Source: Robiginitomaculum sp.
GTDB taxonomy: Bacteria; Pseudomonadota; Alphaproteobacteria; Caulobacterales; Maricaulaceae
NCBI GenBank assembly: GCA_016765255.1
Contig: JAESQI010000360.1
Coordinates: 1-8,890 of the forward strand
Length of the DNA: 8,890 nt
Reading direction: 5' to 3'
Part shown: piece by piece, positions 1-7,358 of the stretch
Layout: each line of letters starts with the position of its first letter
How positions within the stretch are numbered: position 1 is the first letter of the stretch
Position numbers and translations under genes: made by a program
Notes under the pieces: generated by a model
Told to the model about the DNA's origin: nothing
What the model saw: the letters and a program-made list of their open reading frames with translations, nothing else
Databases searched by the model: none

Positions 1-948
1 CACTTGATATGATAAAATTGTGCGCATCACCACGCCCGCAAACCCACCTAACGCCATAATCGGCATGAATGTATATAATAACCAACCCGTCGGCACCACG
101 GACACAATGAAAAAGGTAACGATGGTGGCAATAAAGCCAATATAGGCGGTCGGGCTAAAAATAACTTTCGCAACGGCGGCCAAGTTTTTGCCTTCAACCT
201 CTGCCAGAGGGAGGACCCCCGTGGCCACAATGGCAATTCCTACATAGAGGCAAGTGACAAGCAATAAAGACAAGCCCATAACACGCGGGATCATCGTGCC
301 TGGGTTTTTCATCTCCCCGCCAAACTCCGAAATAAACTCAGAACCAATTAAGCTAAGGCGCAAAAGAAAGGCCGCCGCAAAAAATCCAGCAAACCCACTT
401 GGGAAAATATTTCTAGGCTGAGTGTAGGCTGAAAAATTCTCTACATGCCCAAGCCCGCTTATAATATAAATCACCAAAGAGACAAGCAAGATCAGCACCA
501 TCAGCGCTTGAATGCGAGCGGCAGTTTTTATCCCGAGTAGGTTAGCTAGGTAGCATAAAACCATCACTACCGCCGCTACGATCATCGTATTGATATTTGG
601 CAATAGCGCGTCCGCGTATTGAGCAAAACCAATGGCGAAACTTGCTAGAATTATCTGGCCTGCAATCAATAGCATTAAATAAATAAATGAGGTTTTGCGC
701 CCCAGCAAATCTCGCACATAGGTGTAATTACCGCCCGTATTGGGAATAGACGACCCAAGGGACGCTATACACAAAGACGGAATGGCAACGATTCCCAAAG
801 CCAAAACAAAGGCAAGCGGCGCGCCGTAACCCGTCATGCTAATGCTGATACCCGTTAGAACGACGACCCCTGTACCAATGATCTGCCCTAAGGAAATGCT
901 CATCAAATCCCAAAACCCGAGCAGTTTTTTAGGGGCCACATCCCTCAT
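1..948 (-). CDS. APC-family amino acid permease (partial, C-terminus beyond window)
   Basis: Inner-membrane transporter of the amino acid-polyamine-organocation family, expected to import amino acids or related amines with a cation. The open frame gives 316 residues from ATG 946-948 to the window edge with no stop. It shows the first-helix signature with GQIIGTGV (residues 21-28), a following conserved Pro-x-Thr-Gly-Gly-x-Tyr-x-Tyr stretch (69-77), and a conserved loop SEFISEFGGEMKNPG near residues 205-220. About eight hydrophobic segments fit the first two thirds of a 10-12 helix permease. The start codon shares its A with the TAA stop of the upstream lipoprotein gene (TAATG) and has no strong Shine-Dalgarno, so translation probably depends on reinitiation after that gene. 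Substrate is not readable from sequence. Family assignment is confident; specificity is unknown. Confidence 0.88.
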   Translation of the reverse strand, partial: MRDVAPKKLLGFWDLMSISLGQIIGTGVVVLTGISISMTGYGAPLAFVLALGIVAIPSLCIASLGSSIPNTGGNYTYVRDLLGRKTSFIYLMLLIAGQIILASFAIGFAQYADALLPNINTMIVAAVVMVLCYLANLLGIKTAARIQALMVLILLVSLVIYIISGLGHVENFSAYTQPRNIFPSGFAGFFAAAFLLRLSLIGSEFISEFGGEMKNPGTMIPRVMGLSLLLVTCLYVGIAIVATGVLPLAEVEGKNLAAVAKVIFSPTAYIGFIATIVTFFIVSVVPTGWLLYTFMPIMALGGFAGVVMRTILSYQV

Positions 949-2372
949 TAAAACTGGCTTTCAAATGCGGTGAATTTAACGTCCAAAACCTTGATCATGT
1001 CTGCTTTTTTGTCAGCGTCAATGAATGCGTAGCGAAGCCCGTTATATGTATAATGCTTGAGCTCCGCGTAACTCACGTTCAGCTCTTTCACAGCGCGCAT
1101 ATATTCATGGGTCAGATCAATACGGGCTACACCCTCGTCGTCGGTTGAAAAAGAAAGGGGTACGCCTGCATTTTTATAAACCAAATAAGGATGTTCATTT
1201 CCAGTTATGCCGAGCAAAGCATCTGATGAGGTCAGGTTAATCTCGACCATAATTTCATGCTCGGCCATATATTTTAAAAGGTCTTTGTAATTGGTTTCAA
1301 ATATAATATCTGTGCCGTGCCCGATGCGTTTGGCATGACCTATTTTGACTGCCTTTTGAATGTGATCCCTAAGTTCGCTCGGGTGAACAAGACCAAGCCA
1401 CAACTCGCCCGCATGCAGCGAAACATTTCTTGGCCCAAGGGATTTATAGAGATAATCAATTTGCTCCATATGGTCGTCATAATCGCGCAAGGCGATAAAA
1501 TCATCCTCAGGCGCAACAAGGTTCGTACCCACAAAACGGCTGTCTTGCTCCATCAAATGCCAGCCAAAAATCGTATGCGCGAACACGGCAGATAGGGGCA
1601 AAGTCCGCACGGGCTGATTCAGATAGCGCACGGTGACGTCGCAACCGGGCATGGCTTGGGCCGTGCCGCATTTTAAAATATCAACCTTGCGAGCTTCGGC
1701 AATATCAATATCTCTCTTGGCGCGGGCCACCATATTTGGCAGTTCCTGCCCGAACTCACTCGCCATCAAAGTCTGGTAATCAGCGTCCGCGTCCCCGCTC
1801 AATGCGATACCGCCAACCATCGGCAATATCGTATCAAACAGCTCCATCGTGTGCAGTAATTCTAAATATTGTACATTTTGCTCGCCTGCCAGATTGGCCG
1901 TTTGTGCCACCATATCACCAAAACGCGACGGCATGGCAGCCATAGCGCCAAAGGTTTGGAAAAACTGATCATGGGCCGACCAGCCAGAATAGGGGACAAA
2001 ATCGCGCACTGAAAATTTATCTATCAATTGATTGCGCAAAACTTGATCACCGAGCAATACGGTTTTTGCCGTTGATAAGGCATCACAACCATTGTGGCCC
2101 GGAAAACGGAGCGCCAGAGCCTTTGCGTCTATACACATCCCGTCTTCTTCGGCCCATCTTAGCCAGTCTTCGGCGTAGACCGCACCAAATAAATGATTGT
2201 GCAAATCGCCGCCTTTGGGCATATCTTGCAAAAATGCCCGCAGCAAAATATCCGTCTCTTTTACATATTCAAACCTAGCCTCAACTCCCGTTTTCTGGTC
2301 AGGCTTTGCAGGGGCGCAAGACGCCAATAAAAATGCTAGTCCCAACACAATTATAATTTTTATTTTGAACAT
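948..2372 (-). CDS. Adenosine deaminase-superfamily lipoprotein (ADGF/ADA2-like)
   Basis: 474-residue metal-dependent deaminase-type amidohydrolase carried on a lipoprotein. Residues 1-18 are a lipoprotein signal peptide (positive start, hydrophobic core, lipobox LASC) with lipidated Cys19, so the enzyme should face the periplasm or outside. Metal and catalytic residues of adenosine deaminases are visible in order: HNH at 58-60, HAGE at 320-323 (His and catalytic Glu), RIGHG at 349-353, and paired Asp411-Asp412 in STDDEGV. The length and the long segment between the first and second motifs resemble the secreted growth-factor (ADGF/ADA2) type more than the ~340-residue cytosolic enzyme. The Pro usually following the Asp pair (DDP) is Glu here, so the substrate may not be adenosine. 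The mature part has just four Cys (80, 96, 235, 244), suitable for two disulfides. The start is supported by GGAG at 2379-2382, 6 nt upstream. It lies 75 bp after the Lrp gene and overlaps the permease start by one base. Confidence 0.88.
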   Translation of the reverse strand: MFKIKIIIVLGLAFLLASCAPAKPDQKTGVEARFEYVKETDILLRAFLQDMPKGGDLHNHLFGAVYAEDWLRWAEEDGMCIDAKALALRFPGHNGCDALSTAKTVLLGDQVLRNQLIDKFSVRDFVPYSGWSAHDQFFQTFGAMAAMPSRFGDMVAQTANLAGEQNVQYLELLHTMELFDTILPMVGGIALSGDADADYQTLMASEFGQELPNMVARAKRDIDIAEARKVDILKCGTAQAMPGCDVTVRYLNQPVRTLPLSAVFAHTIFGWHLMEQDSRFVGTNLVAPEDDFIALRDYDDHMEQIDYLYKSLGPRNVSLHAGELWLGLVHPSELRDHIQKAVKIGHAKRIGHGTDIIFETNYKDLLKYMAEHEIMVEINLTSSDALLGITGNEHPYLVYKNAGVPLSFSTDDEGVARIDLTHEYMRAVKELNVSYAELKHYTYNGLRYAFIDADKKADMIKVLDVKFTAFESQF

Positions 2373-2447
2373 TCAAAGCTCCGCAATCATCTGGTCAAAA
2401 GTTTACAGGCTCAGGTCTGCATTGCCCATCTTTTTATTTCATAATAC

Positions 2448-2906
2448 TTACCCTGAAAACGGCAGAGCCACATCCATTTTTATTTCTTTGAGCACAACAT
2501 TAGAGCGCACTTGTCGCACCCCCGCCAGCCGCATCAAAAAATCATCCAAGAACCGGTTATAGCTTTGCATATCTTTGGTCACGACCCGAAGGTGATAATC
2601 CGCGTCCCCCGTCGTGGCCAGACATTCAAGAATTTCTGGACGAGATTGCACACTTGACACAAAGGCTTTTACATTATGTACGTCGTGCCGCTCCAGACTG
2701 ACATATAAAATGGCCGACAGCATATGCCCCGTTTTTTCCCTATCGACGAGTGCACAGTATTTGGTAATCACCCCTGATGCTTCGAGCGCCCGCACACGGC
2801 GCCAACAGGCGGAAGCAGACATGCCAATCTCAGTCGCGAGTTGCTGATTGCTCAACCGTCCATCGCGTTGTAAGGCTTGTAGAATATTTTCGTCTTGCGG
2901 CTCCAT
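2448..2906 (-). CDS. Lrp/AsnC-family transcriptional regulator
   Basis: 152-residue DNA-binding regulator of the feast/famine family, which binds DNA as dimers or octamers and usually senses an amino acid. Residues 1-50 are the winged helix-turn-helix (MEPQDENILQAL, then LSNQQLATEIGMS and ACWRRVRALEASGVI). Residues ~62-140 form the RAM ligand-binding domain, with the typical TTGDADYHLRVV stretch at 98-109. An upstream ATG at 3011 would add 35 residues rich in Tyr and Asn, unlike any Lrp N-terminus, and would run through the divergent promoter; the start at 2906 gives the normal family length. No clear Shine-Dalgarno precedes it. It is divergent from the 2-oxoacid oxidoreductase and upstream of the deaminase-permease pair, so it likely controls one or both and perhaps itself. 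Its effector is unknown; an aromatic or branched amino acid is a guess from context. Confidence 0.93.
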   Translation of the reverse strand: MEPQDENILQALQRDGRLSNQQLATEIGMSASACWRRVRALEASGVITKYCALVDREKTGHMLSAILYVSLERHDVHNVKAFVSSVQSRPEILECLATTGDADYHLRVVTKDMQSYNRFLDDFLMRLAGVRQVRSNVVLKEIKMDVALPFSG

Positions 2907-2913
2907 ATGGATA

Positions 2914-2943
2914 GTTCTACCATAATAATATATATATTGGCAA
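2914..2943 (-). promoter_or_regulatory. Possible lrp promoter
   Basis: On the minus strand, TTGCCA (2938-2943) and TAGAAC (2914-2919) are separated by 18 bp. The predicted transcription start would fall at or within a base or two of the ATG at 2906, giving a leaderless or nearly leaderless message, consistent with the absence of a ribosome-binding site. The -35 lies inside the left inverted-repeat arm, which would allow autoregulation. Based on consensus matching only. Confidence 0.27.
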
Positions 2944-2993
2944 TAATAATCATTTAATCCATATTTATTGACATTATTGACAATATTGCCCAT
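2936..2993. repeat. Inverted repeat TATTGCCNAT spanning the divergent spacer
   Basis: ATTGGCAATA at 2936-2945 is, on the other strand, TATTGCCAAT. It matches TATTGCCCAT at 2984-2993 in 9 of 10 bases. The arms are 48 bp apart centre to centre, and the right arm is also the third tandem unit. Such spaced, oppositely oriented half sites would fit cooperative binding with looping or wrapping by an Lrp-type protein. Confidence 0.5.
2966..2992 (+). repeat. Three tandem 9-bp TATTG units (candidate operator)
   Basis: Units at 2966-2974, 2975-2983 and 2984-2992 share TATTG followed by A or C, then C. The first two differ only at the last base; the third has C for A at unit position 6 and differs again in its last bases. 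The 9-bp period is slightly less than one helical turn. The array ends 12 bp before a possible -10 box of the oxidoreductase gene, a position suited to activation or repression. Confidence 0.6.
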
Positions 2994-3004
2994 CCGAATT
3001 GCGC

Positions 3005-3010
3005 TATACA
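3005..3010 (+). promoter_or_regulatory. Possible -10 box of the oxidoreductase gene
   Basis: TATACA lies 5 bp before the ATG at 3016, so transcription would start about at the start codon. No good -35 sits 16-18 bp upstream; instead the tandem TATTG array ends just before it, which suggests an activator-dependent promoter. Weak evidence, from consensus only. Confidence 0.27.
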
Positions 3011-3015
3011 TATCT

Positions 3016-6000
3016 ATGCAAAAATTTTCTTATACCCTTGATGATAAATACACACAAAGTTCAGGTCGAATTTTCCTAACGGGCACTCAAGCTCTTGTAC
3101 GAATTGCCCTTGACCAGAGCAGGCGCGACCAAAGTGCAGGCCTAAACACGGCTGGGTTTATCTCGGGATATAGAGGCTCTCCCCTTGGCAGTTATGATTT
3201 GGAATTATGGCGAGCTAAAGACCATATTAAAGCCGCCAACATAGATTTTCTCCCTGCCGTGAATGAAGATCTCGCCGCAACCGCCATACTCGGTACACAA
3301 CAAGTGGAATCAGACCCCGACAAAACCGTCGACGGCGTGTTTGGCATTTGGTACGGCAAGGGGCCAGGCATAGATCGGGCTGGCGACGCCCTTAAACACG
3401 GTAACGCCTATGGTTCCTCTCCGCACGGCGGGGTGTTGGTCATTGCGGGCGATGATCACGGCTGCGTATCCTCATCTATGGGCCATCAATCAGATGTCGC
3501 CTTCATGACATTTTTCATGCCAATTCTAAATCCCGCCACCATTGAAGAATATTTAGGCTACGGCGAATACGGCTTTGCCCTGTCTCGCTATAGCGGCATG
3601 TGGGTCGGGTTTAAGGCGGTATCTGAAACCGTTGAAGCTGCCAGCTCTGTGAACATCCCTGCCCCTAGAAAATTTAAAAAACCATCTCACAAAGCCCCAG
3701 CCACGGGACTGCATTACCGCTGGCCAGATTTGCCGGGGCCACAAATCGAGGAGCGCTTGGCGGCTAAGAAGCGGGCCGTTATCGCCTTTGTCCAAGCCAA
3801 CCCCATTGATAAAATACTCTATCAACATAAAGCTAGCTACGGTATTGTCACAACGGGCAAGGGCCATCTCGACACGATGGAAGCATTGCGCCTTTTGGGG
3901 CTAACCGAGACAGCGTGCAAAAAACTCGGCATAGATATTTATAAAGTCGGCATGGTCTGGCCACTCGAAGGCATGGGCGCGACCGCCTTTGCCAAAGGTA
4001 AAAAAGAGTTGTTTATTGTCGAAGAAAAACGCGGCATTATTGAAAGCCAGTTTAAAGAATATTTCTATGATCATCCGGGCAGTAAACCAAAATTGATGGT
4101 CGGGAAATATGACGAAAAAGGTAATGCTCTCCTGCCATGGACAGGCGAATTGTCTCCCATTCAAATTGCAACAGCCCTAGCCAGGCGTTTGGACACATAT
4201 TTCAAAGGCCACGGTTTTGCTAAAAAAGCAGCCAGGCTCCTCAAACCCAAACAAGAAAAACAGGGCGAATACGAAACTCGCCGCACGCCATATTTTTGCT
4301 CTGGCTGCCCCCACAACACCTCGACTAAAGTACCAGACGGCTCGCAAGCTTTGGCTGGTATTGGCTGTCATTTCATGGCCAGTTGGATGGATAGAGAAAC
4401 CAGTTCCCTGATCCAAATGGGCGGCGAAGGGGTAAATTGGATCCCTCGGTCACGCTATAATGGCGGCAAGCATATTTTCCAAAATCTTGGCGAAGGCACC
4501 TATTACCATTCGGGGTCTATGGCCATCAGGCAAGCCCAAGCAGCGGGTATCAATATCACCTATAAAATTCTTTATAATGACGCCGTCGCCATGACGGGGG
4601 GGCAACCCGTTGATGGCCCCGTCAGCGTTGAGTCCATCGCCCACAATGTACGCGCCGAAGGGATTGAGACCATTGCCCTTGTCTCGGACGCACCCGAAAA
4701 ATTTAGCACCGCCAATTTTCCGAGCGGCACGACTATTCACTATAGAGACGAAATGGACACCGTTCAAAGACGCCTACGCGACGTGAAAGGTGTCAGTATT
4801 TTGATTTACGAGCAGGCCTGCGCCACAGAAAAACGCAAACGTCGCAAGCGGGGCCAACTCGAAGACCCTGATAAATTTGTCATGATCAATGAACTTGTTT
4901 GCGAAGGTTGCGGCGATTGTTCAATCACATCCAATTGTCTGTCTGTCGAACCCTTGGAAACCGAATTTGGCCGCAAACGTCAAATTAACCAAAATTCTTG
5001 CAACAAAGATTTTTCTTGTGTGGACGGATTCTGCCCCAGCTTTGTCACCATTGAAGGCGGGAAAAGGCGTAAAAAATCCGCCCGCTTATCACCACAAGAA
5101 TTGACCAAAAAATTAGAAGTCCTGCCCTCACCAATACTCCCCACCCTTGACACCCCGTACGATCTCTTAGTCACAGGAGTTGGCGGCACGGGCGTTGTCA
5201 CAGTGGGCGCGCTCATAACCATGGCCGCCCACCTTGAAGGTATGGGGGCGAGTGTGCTTGATTTTACCGGATTCGCTCAAAAATTTGGCCCAGTTCTTAG
5301 CTATATTCGCCTCGGTCAAAGCCCAAATATGCTGCACCAAGTGCGCACTGAACAAGGCCAAGCCCATGCTCTACTTGGCTGTGACCTTGTTGTCAGTTCT
5401 TCAGAACAAGCTATGAAAACTTATGCATTTGGCCATACGAAAGCTGTGGTAAATTCTGCCCATATGCCAACAGGTGGATTTGCCCGTAATCCAGATATGC
5501 GTTTACAAACTGACGCAAGATTTGCCTCGATCAAGCGGGCGATTGGCGAAAACGATCTCAACCATTTTGATGCCAACAAAGCCTCTGATACCCTCATGGG
5601 AAATTCTGTTTACGCAAATGTGATGTTAATGGGCATGGCGTGGCAAAGCGGCTTGATCCCGATTGGTCTTGACGCCCTCCACCACGCAATCGAGCTAAAC
5701 GGTGTGGCCCCAAAAGCCAATAAACAAGCCTTTGCTTGGGGCCGTCTTGCCGCTCATGATCCTGATTTTGTGCACACCCAAATCGATCCAAAACCACAAG
5801 CAAAGCAAAGCTTGGACGAGAGCATCCAAATGCGGGCTATTTTTTTAACATCTTACCAAAACAAGGCTTTGGCAGCGCGCTACCTTGCTGTGATTGAGGC
5901 CATAAAGGCCAAAGAACGCGCACTTGATACAGACTTAAAATTCACCGAAGCCTGCGCCAAATCTTTGTTTAAACTCTTGGCATATAAAGACGAATACGAG

Positions 6001-6441
6001 GTGGCTCGCCTGCATTTGGACACAGGTTTCAAGGCCAAAATAGCCGACCAATTTGAAGGAGATTACAAAATTAAATACCACCTCGCCCCCCCAACTCTCA
6101 ATGGAGAGTTAGACGCCCGTGGACGGCCCAAGAAAAAAACCTTTGGCCCATGGATGAAATACGGGTTTCAGGTTTTGGCAAAATTAAAACCTGTGCGCGG
6201 CACAGTTTTTGACATTTTTAATTATACATCTGAACGTAAAATGGAACGGGAACTTATTCCTTGGTTTGAGAAAATTGCGACTGATCTTGGCAATGTTCTC
6301 TCGAAGGACAATAAAAAAGAGGCCACTAACATCGCAGAACTCATCATGAAAATACGAGGATATGGCCCTGTGAAAGAAGAGGCTGCCGACAAGATCAAGC
6401 CCGAGATAGAGAGGCGCACCAAAGCCTTGTTACAGAACTGA
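3016..6441 (+). CDS. Indolepyruvate (2-oxoacid) ferredoxin oxidoreductase, fused alpha-gamma form
   Basis: 1141-residue cytoplasmic enzyme that oxidatively decarboxylates 2-oxoacids, classically indolepyruvate and other aryl pyruvates from aromatic amino acid transamination, to acyl-CoA, CO2 and reduced ferredoxin. The N-terminal pyrimidine-binding region begins with RIFLTGTQALVR (18-29) and has GYRGSPLGSYD (51-61). The thiamine diphosphate region holds CSGCPHNTST (428-437), GIGCHF (448-453), GGEGVNW (469-475) and NDAVAMTGGQ (521-530). Next comes a Cys-rich iron-sulfur segment (Cys629, 632, 635, 641, then 662, 668, 673). The gamma/IorB-like domain starts at ~715 with the GVGGTG loop (721-726), followed by the C-terminal domain usual in the fused proteobacterial enzymes. 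The start at 3016 is preferred to an ATG at 2968: homologues begin near LDDKYT, and the extra 16 residues would lie in the control region. The gene is intact, divergent from an Lrp regulator, and its 3' end overlaps folD by 12 bp. Exact 2-oxoacid preference is inferred. Confidence 0.95.
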   Translation: MQKFSYTLDDKYTQSSGRIFLTGTQALVRIALDQSRRDQSAGLNTAGFISGYRGSPLGSYDLELWRAKDHIKAANIDFLPAVNEDLAATAILGTQQVESDPDKTVDGVFGIWYGKGPGIDRAGDALKHGNAYGSSPHGGVLVIAGDDHGCVSSSMGHQSDVAFMTFFMPILNPATIEEYLGYGEYGFALSRYSGMWVGFKAVSETVEAASSVNIPAPRKFKKPSHKAPATGLHYRWPDLPGPQIEERLAAKKRAVIAFVQANPIDKILYQHKASYGIVTTGKGHLDTMEALRLLGLTETACKKLGIDIYKVGMVWPLEGMGATAFAKGKKELFIVEEKRGIIESQFKEYFYDHPGSKPKLMVGKYDEKGNALLPWTGELSPIQIATALARRLDTYFKGHGFAKKAARLLKPKQEKQGEYETRRTPYFCSGCPHNTSTKVPDGSQALAGIGCHFMASWMDRETSSLIQMGGEGVNWIPRSRYNGGKHIFQNLGEGTYYHSGSMAIRQAQAAGINITYKILYNDAVAMTGGQPVDGPVSVESIAHNVRAEGIETIALVSDAPEKFSTANFPSGTTIHYRDEMDTVQRRLRDVKGVSILIYEQACATEKRKRRKRGQLEDPDKFVMINELVCEGCGDCSITSNCLSVEPLETEFGRKRQINQNSCNKDFSCVDGFCPSFVTIEGGKRRKKSARLSPQELTKKLEVLPSPILPTLDTPYDLLVTGVGGTGVVTVGALITMAAHLEGMGASVLDFTGFAQKFGPVLSYIRLGQSPNMLHQVRTEQGQAHALLGCDLVVSSSEQAMKTYAFGHTKAVVNSAHMPTGGFARNPDMRLQTDARFASIKRAIGENDLNHFDANKASDTLMGNSVYANVMLMGMAWQSGLIPIGLDALHHAIELNGVAPKANKQAFAWGRLAAHDPDFVHTQIDPKPQAKQSLDESIQMRAIFLTSYQNKALAARYLAVIEAIKAKERALDTDLKFTEACAKSLFKLLAYKDEYEVARLHLDTGFKAKIADQFEGDYKIKYHLAPPTLNGELDARGRPKKKTFGPWMKYGFQVLAKLKPVRGTVFDIFNYTSERKMERELIPWFEKIATDLGNVLSKDNKKEATNIAELIMKIRGYGPVKEEAADKIKPEIERRTKALLQN

Positions 6442-7347
6442 TTTCGGCGCGTCCCATCCTCGACGTGCACAGGCTGCCAAAACGGTATTTCGTAACAAGC
6501 ATGCAATGGTCATGGGGCCGACACCGCCCGGGACTGGGGTGATTGCCGAGGCATATTCACAAGCTGCTTTATAGTCAACATCGCCGACAAGCTTTGTAGG
6601 GCGTTTGGCGTTTTTCGCTTTATTAGGCACACGGTTGATCCCCACATCAATCACCACTGCACCTTTTTTAATCCAGTCCCCTTTTATCATCATTGGCCTA
6701 CCAACGGCGGCCACGAGAATATCGGCGCTGCGGCACACACTTGCCAAATCTTTTGTGAGGGAATGGGCAATAGTCACTGTGCAATTTTCTTCTAGGAACA
6801 AAAATGCGGCAGGTTTACCGACGAGAATTGAACGCCCGACGATTACACAATGCTTGCCAGATAGGTCTTCCCCTTGTGCGTTCAATACATGTTTTGCCAA
6901 AATCACACTGCCAACAGGCGTGCAGGGCCGCAAACCTGACCTGCCCAAAGACAGACGTCCCGCACTGATTTCCGTTAGGCCGTCCACGTCTTTGGCAGGA
7001 TCAATTTCAGAGATTACGCGGTTGGTGTTAATATGGTTAGGTAAGGGGAGTTGTACCAATATACCGTCCACACTTGGATCAGCGTTTAGACTTTTAACCA
7101 GTTTGAGAACAACGTCTTCGGACACATCTTCTGGCAATTTATGTTCGAGCGAGCGCATACCCGCCTCGCGGGTAAATTTATGCTTATTGCGGACATAAAC
7201 TTGCGAAGCAGGGTCTTCACCAACCAAGACAACGGCTAATGTGGGTGCGTAATTATGCTTTTTTACAAGGCTCGCGACAGCGCTCGCCACATTTGTGCGT
7301 ACGCCCGCCGCAACCGCTTTACCATCAATCAGGGAAGCAATGGTCAT
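6430..7347 (-). CDS. folD: Bifunctional methylenetetrahydrofolate dehydrogenase / methenyltetrahydrofolate cyclohydrolase
   Basis: 305-residue cytoplasmic enzyme interconverting 5,10-methylene-, 5,10-methenyl- and 10-formyl-tetrahydrofolate with NADP, supplying one-carbon units for purines and formyl-Met-tRNA. Family signatures are complete: YVRNK with catalytic Tyr51 and Lys55, the GILVQLPLP stretch (95-103) with Gln99, DVDGLT around Asp122, PCTPVG (141-146), the nucleotide-binding GRSILVGKP (171-179) and PGGVGPMT (273-280). Length is close to the usual 280-305. The start is supported by AAGGG at 7354-7358, 6 nt upstream; its AA are the last two bases of the yggT stop, which argues for coupled translation. 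Only 9 bp separate yggT and folD. The last three codons and stop lie antisense to the end of the oxidoreductase gene. Confidence 0.97.
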   Translation of the reverse strand: MTIASLIDGKAVAAGVRTNVASAVASLVKKHNYAPTLAVVLVGEDPASQVYVRNKHKFTREAGMRSLEHKLPEDVSEDVVLKLVKSLNADPSVDGILVQLPLPNHINTNRVISEIDPAKDVDGLTEISAGRLSLGRSGLRPCTPVGSVILAKHVLNAQGEDLSGKHCVIVGRSILVGKPAAFLFLEENCTVTIAHSLTKDLASVCRSADILVAAVGRPMMIKGDWIKKGAVVIDVGINRVPNKAKNAKRPTKLVGDVDYKAACEYASAITPVPGGVGPMTIACLLRNTVLAACARRGWDAPKSVL

Positions 7348-7353
7348 GTTGCG

Positions 7354-7358
7354 CCCTT
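7354..7358 (-). promoter_or_regulatory. folD ribosome-binding site overlapping the yggT stop
   Basis: AAGGG on the minus strand sits 6 nt from the folD ATG. Its first two bases are the AA of the yggT TAA stop (7357-7359), so a terminating ribosome sits directly on the folD initiation region. Confidence 0.65.

Larger units (their letters stand above)
2907..3015. promoter_or_regulatory. Divergent lrp / oxidoreductase control region
   Basis: 109-bp, strongly AT-rich gap between the two divergent starts. It contains three head-to-tail 9-bp units (TATTGACAT, TATTGACAA, TATTGCCCA) at 2966-2992 and an inverted TATTGCCAAT at 2936-2945. Multiple phased sites in a divergent spacer are what Lrp/AsnC octamers typically bind, so this is read as the operator region for the adjacent regulator. 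Assignment of the protein to the site is inference. Confidence 0.6.

Noticed and set aside
48..236. 62-codon minus-strand open frame near the left edge
   Set aside because: It is an out-of-frame shadow of the permease gene, which is open through the whole of 1-948 with clear APC motifs.
2968..2982. Two TTGACA hexamers as tandem -35 boxes for the oxidoreductase
   Set aside because: Neither has a reasonable -10 at 16-18 bp; they are better explained as part of the repeated TATTGNC units.
2907..3011. 35-residue N-terminal extension of the Lrp-type regulator
   Set aside because: The residues are low-complexity products of AT-rich promoter DNA and the family begins at the MEPQDENIL helix; the start at 2906 gives normal length.
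2968..3015. 16-residue N-terminal extension of the oxidoreductase
   Set aside because: It reads through the tandem operator-like units and precedes the conserved family N-terminus near LDDKYT; the ATG at 3016 fits better.
4900..5040. Unusual Cys spacing (Cx2Cx2Cx5C, then a second Cys trio) in the oxidoreductase
   Set aside because: It differs from a classical bacterial ferredoxin motif but, as I recall, is the normal arrangement in fused proteobacterial indolepyruvate oxidoreductases.
6605..7198. 197-codon plus-strand open frame
   Set aside because: It lies wholly antisense to folD, whose protein is fully conserved; the translation has no recognisable motif and no ribosome-binding site was evident.
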